NCBI GenBank assembly: GCA_003223245.1
Contig: QHYI01000140.1
Coordinates: forward strand, 2,053 to 35,737
Reading direction: 5' to 3'
DNA: 33,685 nucleotides
DNA from: Acidobacteriota bacterium
GTDB taxonomy: Bacteria; Acidobacteriota; Terriglobia; Acidiferrales; UBA7541
This document shows, one piece after another, positions 1 through 8,452 of this stretch. How positions within the stretch are numbered: the first letter of the stretch is position 1; the number at the start of each line of letters is the position of its first letter. The notes under the pieces were generated by a model. The model saw nothing but the letters and a program-made list of their open reading frames with translations, was not told the DNA's origin and did no database searches. Position numbers and translations under genes: made by a program.

Positions 1-298
1 CCACGTCCGTGAAAACGGGCTTCACGTGGCACTGTGCGCACTCGACTTTTTCGTGCATACCCCGCAACGGATACCTCGTTTTGTTGTGGTCGAACTCGGG
101 AACAGCCTTAATGGGCCGCCAAGCCGTAGCCGTGTGACAGTTCTCGCAAGGGATCGCCAGCGCGCCATGCGGACTCTTAGTAGAGCCGCGCTGCTGGCTT
201 TGCGGAAGGGGAGCGCTGTTCGCCTGACAGGAAAAGAGCAGCACCCAGAGCAAGAGTTTGAAATATCGCGACGTATGACCCTCCGAGGACGCCCTCAT
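1..298 (-). CDS. Multiheme c-type cytochrome, N-terminal part (C-terminus beyond window edge)
   Basis: Reading the minus strand from an ATG at 298 gives an open frame to the window edge (99 codons). A signal sequence comes first, with a hydrophobic core around residues 14-25. Its LFSC could be a weak lipobox. After it come two haem-binding motifs, CENCH and CAQCH. Between them is FDHNKTRYPL followed by a G-x-H element, the same module repeated seven times in the 23-heme cytochrome at 19305-21287, so the two proteins are clearly related. The role is presumably periplasmic or surface electron transfer. It lies downstream of the response regulator gene on the same strand, with a 420-bp gap that carries two candidate operators. 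The haem count of the full protein cannot be known from this window. Confidence 0.85.
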   Translation of the reverse strand, partial: MRASSEGHTSRYFKLLLWVLLFSCQANSAPLPQSQQRGSTKSPHGALAIPCENCHTATAWRPIKAVPEFDHNKTRYPLRGMHEKVECAQCHVKPVFTDV

Positions 299-348
299 AA
301 TTGGAGCTCTCTCCGTTGGGGGGGTGCGACGAAATCTCCAACCGGGAA

Positions 349-365
349 TGTAAAGTTCTTGTAAA
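349..365 (+). promoter_or_regulatory. OmpR-family-type direct repeat TGTAAA-N5-TGTAAA
   Basis: TGTAAAGTTCTTGTAAA is a perfect 6-bp direct repeat with 11-bp period. This is the spacing used by OmpR/PhoB/WalR-type response regulators binding as head-to-tail dimers. It lies 51 bp upstream of the cytochrome start codon at 298. The response regulator at 719-1399 is a natural candidate to bind it, but that is inference. Confidence 0.45.
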
Positions 366-415
366 GTTCCCTCTAAGGCCCTCCCTAGTGTACCTTACTC
401 ATCGCAATCATCGTC

Positions 416-431
416 TTTGCGCAAGGGCAAA
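416..431. promoter_or_regulatory. CRP-geometry palindrome TTTGC-N6-GCAAA (site A)
   Basis: TTTGCGCAAGGGCAAA is a perfect 5-6-5 inverted repeat. Three further flanking base pairs on each side are also symmetrical (413-434). Nearly identical sites occur at 13511-13526 and 17992-18007. This one is about 118 bp upstream of the partial cytochrome gene. Confidence 0.45.
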
Positions 432-718
432 GACAACTGTACCCAAGAACAGGTTTGGGCCAGTGGGAGATGCCTAAAAATACTTACAGGAGCCCTCAGG
501 CACAGAATAACGGAAGTCTAGCCGCTAGCACAAGAAAAAGATGGCACCAAATCGAGCGACTTCAGGTGATCCTGGTAAAGTTAGCCCCGTCAAGCCGGCT
601 TATCTTCGCCAAAGCTTTGCCTATTTCTTTCCGTAGGGCGGCCCCTGCCTGGTGCCGTCGAGGGTGATCCAGGATTACTTTTTGGACGGCAACGCTTCGA
701 TCGAGAGCACACCGCCAT

Positions 719-1399
719 TCATCCCTGAAACCGATAGCCCAAACCAGGAACCGTGACGATCCACCTGGGCTTCTTCGGCAGCTCCTCCAACTTTTGACGG
801 AGACTAGCCACGTGTACGTCAACCGTACGGCTGAAGGTGCCGCCTTCATACCCCCAAACCTCCCGAAGGATCTCCGCGCGGGAAAGAGTCGTGCCGGAGC
901 GTTCAATGAGGTAACGCAAGAGCTGGAACTCCCGGGCGGTCAGGTAAACCAGTTCACCGTTCCGGGTCACTTGGGTAGCGCGAAAGTCGACGCGAATGGA
1001 GCCAAATTTATGAAGGCCTTGGCTGGTTCGGGGGGCGGACCGGCGTAGCAAAACTTCGATGCGGGCCATAAGTTCCATGGTGTCGAATGGTTTAGTGACG
1101 TAGTCATCCGCCCCGAGCTTTAGACCCACCACTTTATCGACAGTTTGGCCGCGAGCGGTCAGCAGGAGAATAGGGGTGGCCAATCCCGCCAGCCGGATTC
1201 CCCGACAGACATCGAGGCCATTGCAGTGGGGCAGCATGATATCGAGAATGATGAGATCGAAGGGCAAGCGGGTGGCTTTTTCATAGCCTTGTTCACCGTC
1301 AGCCGCCAAATCAACGACGTAACCCTCGCTCTGCAAGCGATCTCTCAGCGTCATCCGCAAAGCTTCTTCATCTTCAACGAGCAAGATATTTTCGTTCAT
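719..1399 (-). CDS. OmpR/PhoB-family response regulator
   Basis: A 226-residue two-domain response regulator. The N-terminal receiver domain (about 1-120) has the acidic pair E9/D10, the phospho-acceptor D53 in ILDIMLP, T81 and the conserved K103 in TKPF. The C-terminal winged-helix domain (about 130-226) has the typical LTAREFQLLRYL start, the EILREVWGY element, the recognition-helix region TVDVHVASLRQKL and the closing GLGYRF. Phosphorylation by the adjacent kinase should promote DNA binding to direct repeats. Its ATG overlaps the kinase stop as ATGA (1396-1399), indicating translational coupling. It is the last gene of the porin-binding protein-kinase-regulator operon. The target genes are unknown, and the TGTAAA repeat downstream of it is a candidate. 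Confidence 0.95.
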   Translation of the reverse strand: MNENILLVEDEEALRMTLRDRLQSEGYVVDLAADGEQGYEKATRLPFDLIILDIMLPHCNGLDVCRGIRLAGLATPILLLTARGQTVDKVVGLKLGADDYVTKPFDTMELMARIEVLLRRSAPRTSQGLHKFGSIRVDFRATQVTRNGELVYLTAREFQLLRYLIERSGTTLSRAEILREVWGYEGGTFSRTVDVHVASLRQKLEELPKKPRWIVTVPGLGYRFQG

Positions 1400-2877
1400 T
1401 TTTCCGTGCTTCCATCTACTCGAACCTCGAGCGGCATTTGGGACTTGGGATCCTCTGCAACCGGCAGGTGCAGAGTGAAGACGCTACCAGCGCCGAGCTC
1501 ACTTATAACGGAAAAATAACCACCCATGGCTTCGGCGATATTCTTGGAAAGCGACAAACCCAGCCCGGTTCCGTGAATCTGCTCGGCCACAACCGCGGGG
1601 CTGCGGTAAAACGGCTCGAAAATGTGAGACAGCTCCGACTTGGCAATCCCGATACCCCTATCTCGAACTGCGATTTGGATTTCTCTTTGGCCCTGCACTT
1701 GGGCATGGCCGAGAAAAGCTTTCACCCCAATCCAGCGGCTCTTTCCGCTGTACTTAATGGCATTTACTATCATGTTCTGGAAGCAACGGGCAAGTGCGGA
1801 ACTGTCCCCCTTAACCGGAGGAAGCCCTGGTTCAATCTCCAGCTCGACATGGAAGCCAGATGCTGTTGCCAATTCCGGCGTCTGACGTAGGACGGAGTGC
1901 AAGATTTCCGGCACGTCTACCGTGTGAGAGACAAAGTGGCTCTTCCGATCTTTCGTGGCCGCAAAAATGAGAACTTCATCCACCAGCTCGGTCATATGGC
2001 GGCTTTGCCGCTGAATCGTATCCCCATATATTTTTAGAGCATCCTTGCTTTGTACCAATCCATCGGCAATATTGTCTGCAGCTGATGAAATAACCGCCAA
2101 GGGTGTGCGCAATTCATGGGACACGGAGGCAACGAACTCCATCTGCAACTTCGCCAATTGAATCGCTCCCGTCATCTTGATTTTCTGAATGGTCCAAACC
2201 GACGCGATCGTGGCTATCAGGGTAATCGCCAGGACCGCCGCCACTCGGATAATGGTGCGTCGCGAGGTGGCGTCCACGTTGGCTAGTTGCTGAGAAGCCT
2301 GTTGGTCATAGATGCGCTCGACCTCCGCAAGATCTTGACGAACTCGATCAAACGATTGCACCCCCTCGCCGAGATCGCGATCAACTGCCTCCTTTGTGCT
2401 TCCTTCAAGAATCGAAGCCAGCACTTCGTCCCGAACGCTTAGGTAGGTGGACCAATCACGCTCGAGGCGCTTGCCAATGTTGATCTCATTCGGCGTTCGC
2501 GCATTCGCCAAGTACTCGGTAATGCCTGCGGATACAGCATGGTCGGCTTCGCGAGACTGGTCCGCGTATTTCACGTGAAGATTACTATCGGTTGTGCTCA
2601 GGGCATAGAGAGTGCTTCGCCTTGTTTCTTGAGTCTGATACTCCAAGGCCGCTATTCGATGAAGGCTTAGGACCAATCCCGCATACATATTTTGTTGATC
2701 TATGCCGGCCTTACGAAGATCGCCAATGGCGAACAAACCGACTACGGTCACGGCGCAAAAAATGAAAAAAAGCAACAGGGCCGAGCTATAACGCGAGAGT
2801 CCAGCCCAGGTCTGCGCCGCGCTCGTGCTCGTGCCAGGCACGGATTTCCTTTCACGGCTTGCCTTTTCTCGGCCCAC
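1396..2877 (-). CDS. Membrane sensor histidine kinase
   Basis: A transmembrane sensor kinase, about 493 residues from a GTG at 2877. That start lies 1 bp past the stop of the preceding gene and has GGGAG about 10 nt upstream. A GTG at 2925 would overlap the preceding gene by 47 bp and is less likely. TM1 (ALLLFFIFCAVTVVGLF) is followed by a roughly 150-residue, largely helical periplasmic domain resembling the four-helix-bundle sensors of chemoreceptors, then TM2 (around IRVAAVLAITLIATIASV). The HisKA domain carries the phospho-acceptor His (about 254) in SHELRTPL. The HATPase domain has the N box (NMIVNAIKYS), G1 (DRGIGIA), the F box (FEPFYRS) and G2 (GTGLGLSL). No HAMP domain was recognised. 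Its position directly after a periplasmic binding protein suggests that protein may deliver the signal (inference). Confidence 0.93.
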   Translation of the reverse strand: MGREKASRERKSVPGTSTSAAQTWAGLSRYSSALLLFFIFCAVTVVGLFAIGDLRKAGIDQQNMYAGLVLSLHRIAALEYQTQETRRSTLYALSTTDSNLHVKYADQSREADHAVSAGITEYLANARTPNEINIGKRLERDWSTYLSVRDEVLASILEGSTKEAVDRDLGEGVQSFDRVRQDLAEVERIYDQQASQQLANVDATSRRTIIRVAAVLAITLIATIASVWTIQKIKMTGAIQLAKLQMEFVASVSHELRTPLAVISSAADNIADGLVQSKDALKIYGDTIQRQSRHMTELVDEVLIFAATKDRKSHFVSHTVDVPEILHSVLRQTPELATASGFHVELEIEPGLPPVKGDSSALARCFQNMIVNAIKYSGKSRWIGVKAFLGHAQVQGQREIQIAVRDRGIGIAKSELSHIFEPFYRSPAVVAEQIHGTGLGLSLSKNIAEAMGGYFSVISELGAGSVFTLHLPVAEDPKSQMPLEVRVDGSTEK

Positions 2878-2878
2878 G

Positions 2879-3415
2879 TTATTTGTTCTCCCGTGATGGA
2901 ACTTGCAGCTTATAACCCTTATCACCGGGAAGTCGCTCGTCGATCCGAATGACTTTGACGCTCTTATCTACATCGGAGGCTCGGAGATAGCCGATTGCGC
3001 CGGGCACATTGAAGATGAACTTGCGAACACCTTCGGGTGTTGAGAGAGTCTTGGGCGAAACGAATACTTCGCCGGTAAACAGGCCGTGCAGGAAGTGGTT
3101 TTTGAACTCGGTTTCATCCATATGGTAGATATCGCTGAGGACTACAGCGCGCTCCGGCCAGCCAGGGTCGAGCATCACCAGCGTGATGCGACGGCCGTTC
3201 GGCCAGTGTCCGCGTTCGCCGAGAAAAATCCGGCGCAAATCCGCCATTGACAAGCTGTCCACAGCATTCGCCTGATTAACCACAATGGCCAGCGGTTCCA
3301 GGTTGGGGACCGGTTGCCCCGGCGGACCTGCGGCTGATGGTGCCTTTGACGGAGATCCCGCTAGGAGCAAACCTGCCAAGCTGAAAACGAGCAACGGATT
3401 TGCTAGGCGCCCCAT
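2879..3415 (-). CDS. Small PstS-like periplasmic substrate-binding protein
   Basis: An exported protein of 178 residues with an N-terminal signal peptide (hydrophobic LLVFSLAGLLLAG). Its fold resembles the PBP-like/phosphate-binding family. It has the family's short form: IVVNQANAVDSLSMADLRRIF, FLGERGHWPNGRRI, FKNHFL, and the closing GAIGYL element. It is roughly half the size of a transport-type PstS and no permease or ATPase gene is nearby, so a sensory or porin-associated role is more likely than classical ABC uptake. An AAGGA Shine-Dalgarno lies 7 nt before the ATG. The gene is 15 bp downstream of the porin and 1 bp upstream of the kinase GTG, placing it inside the operon. The true ligand (phosphate, another oxyanion or something else) cannot be read from the sequence. 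Confidence 0.8.
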   Translation of the reverse strand: MGRLANPLLVFSLAGLLLAGSPSKAPSAAGPPGQPVPNLEPLAIVVNQANAVDSLSMADLRRIFLGERGHWPNGRRITLVMLDPGWPERAVVLSDIYHMDETEFKNHFLHGLFTGEVFVSPKTLSTPEGVRKFIFNVPGAIGYLRASDVDKSVKVIRIDERLPGDKGYKLQVPSRENK

Positions 3416-3430
3416 CCACGGTCCTTTGCT

Positions 3431-4864
3431 TTAGAAGGTAAAGCCTATTTGCATAGCTAAGGTGCTGTATCCGGGTTGCGTTTGAGCCGTGTGCCGTTGA
3501 AAGGTGTAATCGTATTGCAACTTCAGCGCAACAGACTCGCTGGCGTCGAAACGAATCCCCGCCGAAGGGCCGTGCTGCAAGCTCACCTCGGGGAAGATGG
3601 GCTCGGTGCTCGCCGCATTCACATATTGATATCGAAAATAAGGCCTGTAAGACGCAAACTGCCGGGAGACCTGGGTATAGAAGCCCGGCGTATTGTAAAC
3701 CTTGGTCATTCCGAGCAGCGCATGACGAACAACCAAAGCTTCGTTTAGCCATTCGTATTTCGGGCGCACCAAAACGACATGTCCGGCCATGATGGTTTCG
3801 CCGACTCGGGGAGAGCCGAGAGGCGCGAGTCGGTCTCGATAAACGGAAAATCCTGTCTGAAACCCCCGCAATGCTTCCGGCCGAGCAAAGACGGCCAAGT
3901 TGTAAGCCTTGTGGGAGTCATCGGAGACCTCATTTTGTACCGGCTCTTCGAGGAGCGGCGCACGAGAGGCTCGCCCGTTCCCGATTTCCGCCACATAGTG
4001 CAATCCCAATGAACCAGAAGGAATCAACCCCGTCGCAGAAACACCTACGGTGTGGGTAGGGAGTATGCCACCCTCATCTTCGAATTCAAACAAGAAGGGG
4101 CGTCCGGTAGCCGTTTGGAACCAGGCGCTGTGGTGGTAAGCCGTATTGTAGTAACCAATGGCGGTGTGCCACCTGCCAGCAGAGATGTTCAGATAGTCGC
4201 TGTGCGAATACTGAATCAAATAGCGTTCAGGCTCGATCTTGAACGCATTCGGCGTGCCCCGCTGTATGCCGTAAATGCTGTCGGGACCTCCTTCAATTAC
4301 CAGTTCGGTGAGGAAATGGAATTTTTCCGAAACGTCCGACGTGACGAACAGGTCGAGTTCACCAAGAGCGAAGGAAGTCGTCTGTGCGGGCAATTTCAAA
4401 CTTGGCGATGCAGCCTGGTTTCCGCCAATAAGAGCCATGTCGCCGAATCCGCGAATTCGCAGCAGCGTCTTGCTGAAATCCATTCTCTCCGGCACGGGAG
4501 GTTCTTCCTGGGGATCGGAGGAAGGCGCCTGTGTGGGGGCCGGAGCGGGAGACGATGTCGCCTGGGTAGGACCGGGAGCTGTACTCGCGGACAGGCTGGG
4601 TTGCCTTTCCGCTTCCAGTTGCTTGATCCTGGCTTCCAGTTGATCCATTTTCTTCACTTTGGCCTCAAGTTCCGCCACGCGTTGAAGCAACGCTTCGATC
4701 GCTTGAGAATCGGACGCCGCCGGAGCATCCGATTGCTGCGCCCAAAGTGCTGGACACGCGACCAGCATTCCTAGCAATAGAGGAAGTGTCTTTCTGGGAA
4801 CCTTGCTCTTCGAGAGACGGAGTGCCAGAAATGATTGGTTGAGCGACGGAATAGAGAACTTCAT
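3431..4864 (-). CDS. Outer-membrane porin-like beta-barrel with N-terminal coiled coil
   Basis: A 477-residue protein. The ATG at 4864 was chosen because AAGGAGGAGG lies just upstream; an earlier in-frame start at 4930 lacks such a site. The signal peptide ends near ACPALWAQ. A short coiled coil follows (LLQRVAELEAKVKKMDQLEA and KQLEAE), as in trimeric porins that use it as a periplasmic anchor. A Pro/Ser/Ala-rich linker precedes the barrel of alternating amphipathic strands, which ends in the C-terminal aromatic signature IGFTF. It resembles phosphate-selective porin/DcaP-type proteins, without a family-diagnostic motif I can name. It is the first gene of the operon with the PstS-like protein and the two-component system, suggesting uptake and sensing of one solute. 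Confidence 0.8.
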   Translation of the reverse strand: MKFSIPSLNQSFLALRLSKSKVPRKTLPLLLGMLVACPALWAQQSDAPAASDSQAIEALLQRVAELEAKVKKMDQLEARIKQLEAERQPSLSASTAPGPTQATSSPAPAPTQAPSSDPQEEPPVPERMDFSKTLLRIRGFGDMALIGGNQAASPSLKLPAQTTSFALGELDLFVTSDVSEKFHFLTELVIEGGPDSIYGIQRGTPNAFKIEPERYLIQYSHSDYLNISAGRWHTAIGYYNTAYHHSAWFQTATGRPFLFEFEDEGGILPTHTVGVSATGLIPSGSLGLHYVAEIGNGRASRAPLLEEPVQNEVSDDSHKAYNLAVFARPEALRGFQTGFSVYRDRLAPLGSPRVGETIMAGHVVLVRPKYEWLNEALVVRHALLGMTKVYNTPGFYTQVSRQFASYRPYFRYQYVNAASTEPIFPEVSLQHGPSAGIRFDASESVALKLQYDYTFQRHTAQTQPGYSTLAMQIGFTF

Positions 4865-5083
4865 CGCCTCCTCCTTCAGCCAGGAAATGGGGATGATGAA
4901 AATCACTTCACCATGAAACGATCGAGCCAAGAGGACAAGATTCCAGTGTATGTGTCTTGAAGATATAGTGCCGGCTGCGACCCGTTTTCAGGTGTTCACA
5001 AGAAGGCTTCGAACGAGCAAAGAGCTTGCATCTTCGCGCCCGGGCGCCGCTGGCGTCACCGGTCCAAGTTCAGTGATTGGAAT

Positions 5084-8000
5084 TTAGACCGTCGTTTGCC
5101 CGTTTCCATAACCCAACCGAAGGTGGCTTTCTTTCATGGCCACAAAATCGCTTTGTCGAACTTCCTCCTCGTCCACGCTTTCGGGAATGGTTGTCTTGCC
5201 AGCGTTGAGTTTTTGGTTGAGCGACCTTTGGCGCCAGAAAGCATAAATGGCCGGGTACACCAAAAGTTCGAGCAGGAATGAAGTCGAGATTCCTCCGACC
5301 ATGGGCGCCGCGATGCGCTTCATGACGTCCGCGCCGGTGCCCGTACTCCACAGGATAGGGAACAGACCGATACACATGGTCGCAAAGGTCATAAACTTGG
5401 GGCGCAGGCGCTTGGCTGCACCCTGCACAATCGCTTCATGTAGCGCAGCGAGGTTGTGCAGTCGGCCTTTGCTGAGCGCTTCCTCGTAGGCCAAGTCGAG
5501 ATAGAGAAGCATGTAGACCCCGGTCTCCGCATCTATTCCCAAAAGGGCAATCAATCCCACCCACACGCCTACGCTCACGTTGTACCCCGCCAGATAGAGG
5601 AACCAGATCGCTCCAACCGCTGAAAAAGGAACGGCGAGGATGATGATCATGGTCTTGGTGAACGAGCGCGTGCTCGCATAGATCAACAACAAGACCAGAG
5701 CGAGTGTCAGCGGCACGACGCGTGTGAGACGTTGCCTGACCCTCTCCATCGCTTCGTACTGCCCGCTCCATGAAATGGCGTATCCGGTTGGCAGTTTCAA
5801 CTGGCTCCTTAGCAGGCCATTCGCCTGAGCGATGTAGCTTTCCGGGTCACGCCCAGCAATATCCACATAGACATAGCTGGTCAGCAATCCGTTCTCGTCG
5901 CGGATCATCGAGGGGCCACTCGAAGTGCTGATCTCGGCGAGTTCACCGAGAGGCAGTTGCCGCCGGCCACCTGCGGGAATCAGCACTCTCTGTAGCGCGC
6001 CAAGATCACTGCGAAAGTCACGCATGTAGCGCACGTTTACCGGATACCGTTCTCGTCCTTCCACGGCCGTGGTCACGTCCTCGCCGCCTATGGCATTCTC
6101 GACCGCCTGTTGGGCGTCTTCCACGCTCAACCCATAGCGCGCCAGCTGTTCCCGATTCCACCGGAAATTCAAAAAATAGCCGGTGCCTGCGCGCTCGGCG
6201 AAGACGCTCCGTGTCCCCTTCACGCGGGATAAGAGTGCCTCAATGCCGGTTCCAACCTGCTCGATGCTACCCAGGTCGGAGCCCGAAATTTTCAGGCCAA
6301 GGGGAGTGCGCAAGCCGGTGGCTAACATGTCGATGCGGCCCTTAATCGGCATGGTCCAGGCATTGATCACGCCCGGCACTTTGAGTGTTTCGTCCATGCG
6401 GCGAACCAGTTCTTCCGTGGAGATCGTGTCCGGAGTGAAATGGCGAAAAACGGACTTGGCTATCTCGGGCGCCCATGAGGAATACCACGTGGGAACGCGA
6501 CGCCACTCGGAGCGAGGTTTGAGGATAACTAGTGTTTCCAGCATGGAAAGCGGGGCCGGGTCTGTGGAAGTCTCGGCGCGGCCGGCCTTTCCTAACACGT
6601 GGTCGACTTCAGGGAACCGCTCGAGGATTTGATATGTCGTCTGCAGCAACGCTTTGGCTTGCGTAATAGAAATCCCCGGCATGGTCGACGGCATATAAAG
6701 AATGGCGCCTTCGTCCAGTGGTGGCATGAATTCCGAACCTAAGTGCAGGAACACGGGGATAGAAATCAAAACCATGGCAACGGCGGCGGATACAACCACC
6801 CACTTCCAGCGCAGCGTCCACCGTACGATCGGCTCGTATATCCGCATCATCGTGCGGCTTAACAGGTGCTCGTCTTCTGAGCGGATCTTGCCAACCAGCA
6901 GAGCGTTCACTGCCCGGCAAAGCCAGGGAGGGCGAAAGGCGAAAGGTTGAAGGCGCGTGATCAGCAGACGCAAAGCCGGATCAAAGGTGATCGCCATGCC
7001 AGCGGCAATAAGCATGGCAAGACTCTTCGAATAGGCCAACGGTTTGAACATCCGCCCTTCCTGCGCTTCCAGAGTCAACACCGGCAGGAAAGAGATGGCG
7101 ATGACCAGCAAAGCGAAAAACGTTGGCCTGGCGACTTCTTTAACTGCCGCGAGGATTACTGCGTGACAATCCTGGCGGCGCCCCATTTTCTCCCACAGCT
7201 CTAGTTTCTTATGCGTCTGTTCAACCACTACGATCGAGGCATCGACCAGCTCACCGAAGGCAATGGCCACGCCTGCCAAGGACATGATGTTGGCGCTAAT
7301 TCCCAGAAGGCGTAAGGGAATAAAAGAAAGCAACACCACAACCGGCATGGTGACGATCGGGATGGCCGCGCTCGGAAAATGCCACAAAAACACCAGGATG
7401 ATCAGCGCTACGGTCAGCACCACCTCAAAGATGGTTCTCTTAACGTTGCTAATTGTGCGATGAATCAGCTGCGAGCGGTCATAGACAGGAATGATCTTGA
7501 CGCCCTCTGGCAAAGTCGGCGCGATCTCGGTCAGCTTCCGCTTGACCCGGTCTATGACCTCGAGAGCGTTCTCACCGCTGCGCATAATGACAACGCCGGA
7601 GACCACTTCGCCCTTGCCGTCCAAGTCCGCCAAGCCGCGACGCAGTTCAGGCCCTTCGACCACTTCGCCCACGTCCTTGATGCGGATCGTCGTGCCATCT
7701 TCGCTAGCCTGCAGCACCATGTTCTGGAAATCCTGGAGGGATTGCGCATAGCCGCGGCCCCGAATCATGTACTCCGTGCCGCCGAACTCCAGCAATCGCC
7801 CGCCCGCCTCGCTGTTGCCTTCCCGCACAGCCTCCACTACGCGGCGAATGGGAATGCCGTAAGCCTGAAGCCGATTGGGATCTAAATTGACCTGGTACTG
7901 CCGCGTGTATCCACCAATCGGCGCTACCTCTGCCACCCCGGGAACCGCTTTCAAGTAATAGCGCAGATTCCAGTCTTGATAAGAGCGAAGGTCGGCCAAG

Positions 8001-8452
8001 CTATGTTTTCTCGAGGTGTCGACCAGCGCGTACTGAAAGACCCACCCTAGCGAAGTTGCGTCGGGTCCAAGCTCCACCTTGACTCCCTCGGGGAGTTGCG
8101 ACAGCACGCCCGAGAGGTACTCTAAAGTGCGAGAGCGCGCCCAATACAGGTCCGTGCCATCCTCGAACACCACGTACACATAGGAGTAGCCGAAATCGGA
8201 TATGCCGCGTACCGTCTTTACCTTCGGCGCTCCGAGCATGGCCGTTACAATCGGATAGGTGACTTGGTCTTCGATGATGTCGGGGCTGCGATCCCAGCGG
8301 GAGTAAAGGATAACCTGCGTTTCACTCAAGTCGGGTGTGGCGTCCATCGGAAGGTTCATCATGGACCACCAACCCACCAAGCAAGCCACGGCGACCGCAG
8401 CCAGCAAGAGGATTTTGTGCCTGACGGAAATATCGATAATGCGGTTGATCAT
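5084..8452 (-). CDS. cusA: CusA/CzcA-family heavy-metal RND efflux pump
   Basis: The inner-membrane RND transporter of a tripartite metal efflux system, 1122 residues. The start chosen is MINRIIDISVRHK at 8452, whose ATG overlaps the adaptor stop codon as ATGA; a longer frame from 8518 would overlap the adaptor by 70 bp. TM1 lies at residues 10-30. Two large periplasmic loops and the TM helices 2-6 and 8-12 are recognisable. TM4 carries GELVDASIVVVEQTHKKLE. This has the single Asp of the Cu/Ag-exporting CusA group, and the DFG Asp of divalent-cation CzcA pumps is replaced by AFG. That favours a monovalent Cu/Ag substrate (inference from family pattern). The C-terminal tail after the last TM is about 50 residues and highly charged. 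It is the last gene of the operon. Confidence 0.93.
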   Translation of the reverse strand: MINRIIDISVRHKILLLAAVAVACLVGWWSMMNLPMDATPDLSETQVILYSRWDRSPDIIEDQVTYPIVTAMLGAPKVKTVRGISDFGYSYVYVVFEDGTDLYWARSRTLEYLSGVLSQLPEGVKVELGPDATSLGWVFQYALVDTSRKHSLADLRSYQDWNLRYYLKAVPGVAEVAPIGGYTRQYQVNLDPNRLQAYGIPIRRVVEAVREGNSEAGGRLLEFGGTEYMIRGRGYAQSLQDFQNMVLQASEDGTTIRIKDVGEVVEGPELRRGLADLDGKGEVVSGVVIMRSGENALEVIDRVKRKLTEIAPTLPEGVKIIPVYDRSQLIHRTISNVKRTIFEVVLTVALIILVFLWHFPSAAIPIVTMPVVVLLSFIPLRLLGISANIMSLAGVAIAFGELVDASIVVVEQTHKKLELWEKMGRRQDCHAVILAAVKEVARPTFFALLVIAISFLPVLTLEAQEGRMFKPLAYSKSLAMLIAAGMAITFDPALRLLITRLQPFAFRPPWLCRAVNALLVGKIRSEDEHLLSRTMMRIYEPIVRWTLRWKWVVVSAAVAMVLISIPVFLHLGSEFMPPLDEGAILYMPSTMPGISITQAKALLQTTYQILERFPEVDHVLGKAGRAETSTDPAPLSMLETLVILKPRSEWRRVPTWYSSWAPEIAKSVFRHFTPDTISTEELVRRMDETLKVPGVINAWTMPIKGRIDMLATGLRTPLGLKISGSDLGSIEQVGTGIEALLSRVKGTRSVFAERAGTGYFLNFRWNREQLARYGLSVEDAQQAVENAIGGEDVTTAVEGRERYPVNVRYMRDFRSDLGALQRVLIPAGGRRQLPLGELAEISTSSGPSMIRDENGLLTSYVYVDIAGRDPESYIAQANGLLRSQLKLPTGYAISWSGQYEAMERVRQRLTRVVPLTLALVLLLIYASTRSFTKTMIIILAVPFSAVGAIWFLYLAGYNVSVGVWVGLIALLGIDAETGVYMLLYLDLAYEEALSKGRLHNLAALHEAIVQGAAKRLRPKFMTFATMCIGLFPILWSTGTGADVMKRIAAPMVGGISTSFLLELLVYPAIYAFWRQRSLNQKLNAGKTTIPESVDEEEVRQSDFVAMKESHLRLGYGNGQTTV

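Larger units (their letters stand above)
299..718. other. 420-bp intergenic region between response regulator and cytochrome
   Basis: No convincing gene was found. The region holds a TGTAAA direct repeat (349-365) and a TTTGC/GCAAA palindrome (416-431), both upstream of the partial cytochrome gene. Short open frames here are out of context and lack recognisable protein features. Confidence 0.6.

Noticed and set aside
719-2877. Naming the two-component pair phoB/phoR because a PstS-like gene is adjacent
   Set aside because: The kinase has a large periplasmic helical domain unlike PhoR, no pst transporter or phoU is present, and the nearby TGTAAA repeat is not a Pho box.
4052-4774. 240-codon plus-strand frame within the porin gene
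   Set aside because: Antisense to a complete gene with Shine-Dalgarno, signal peptide, coiled coil and barrel end.
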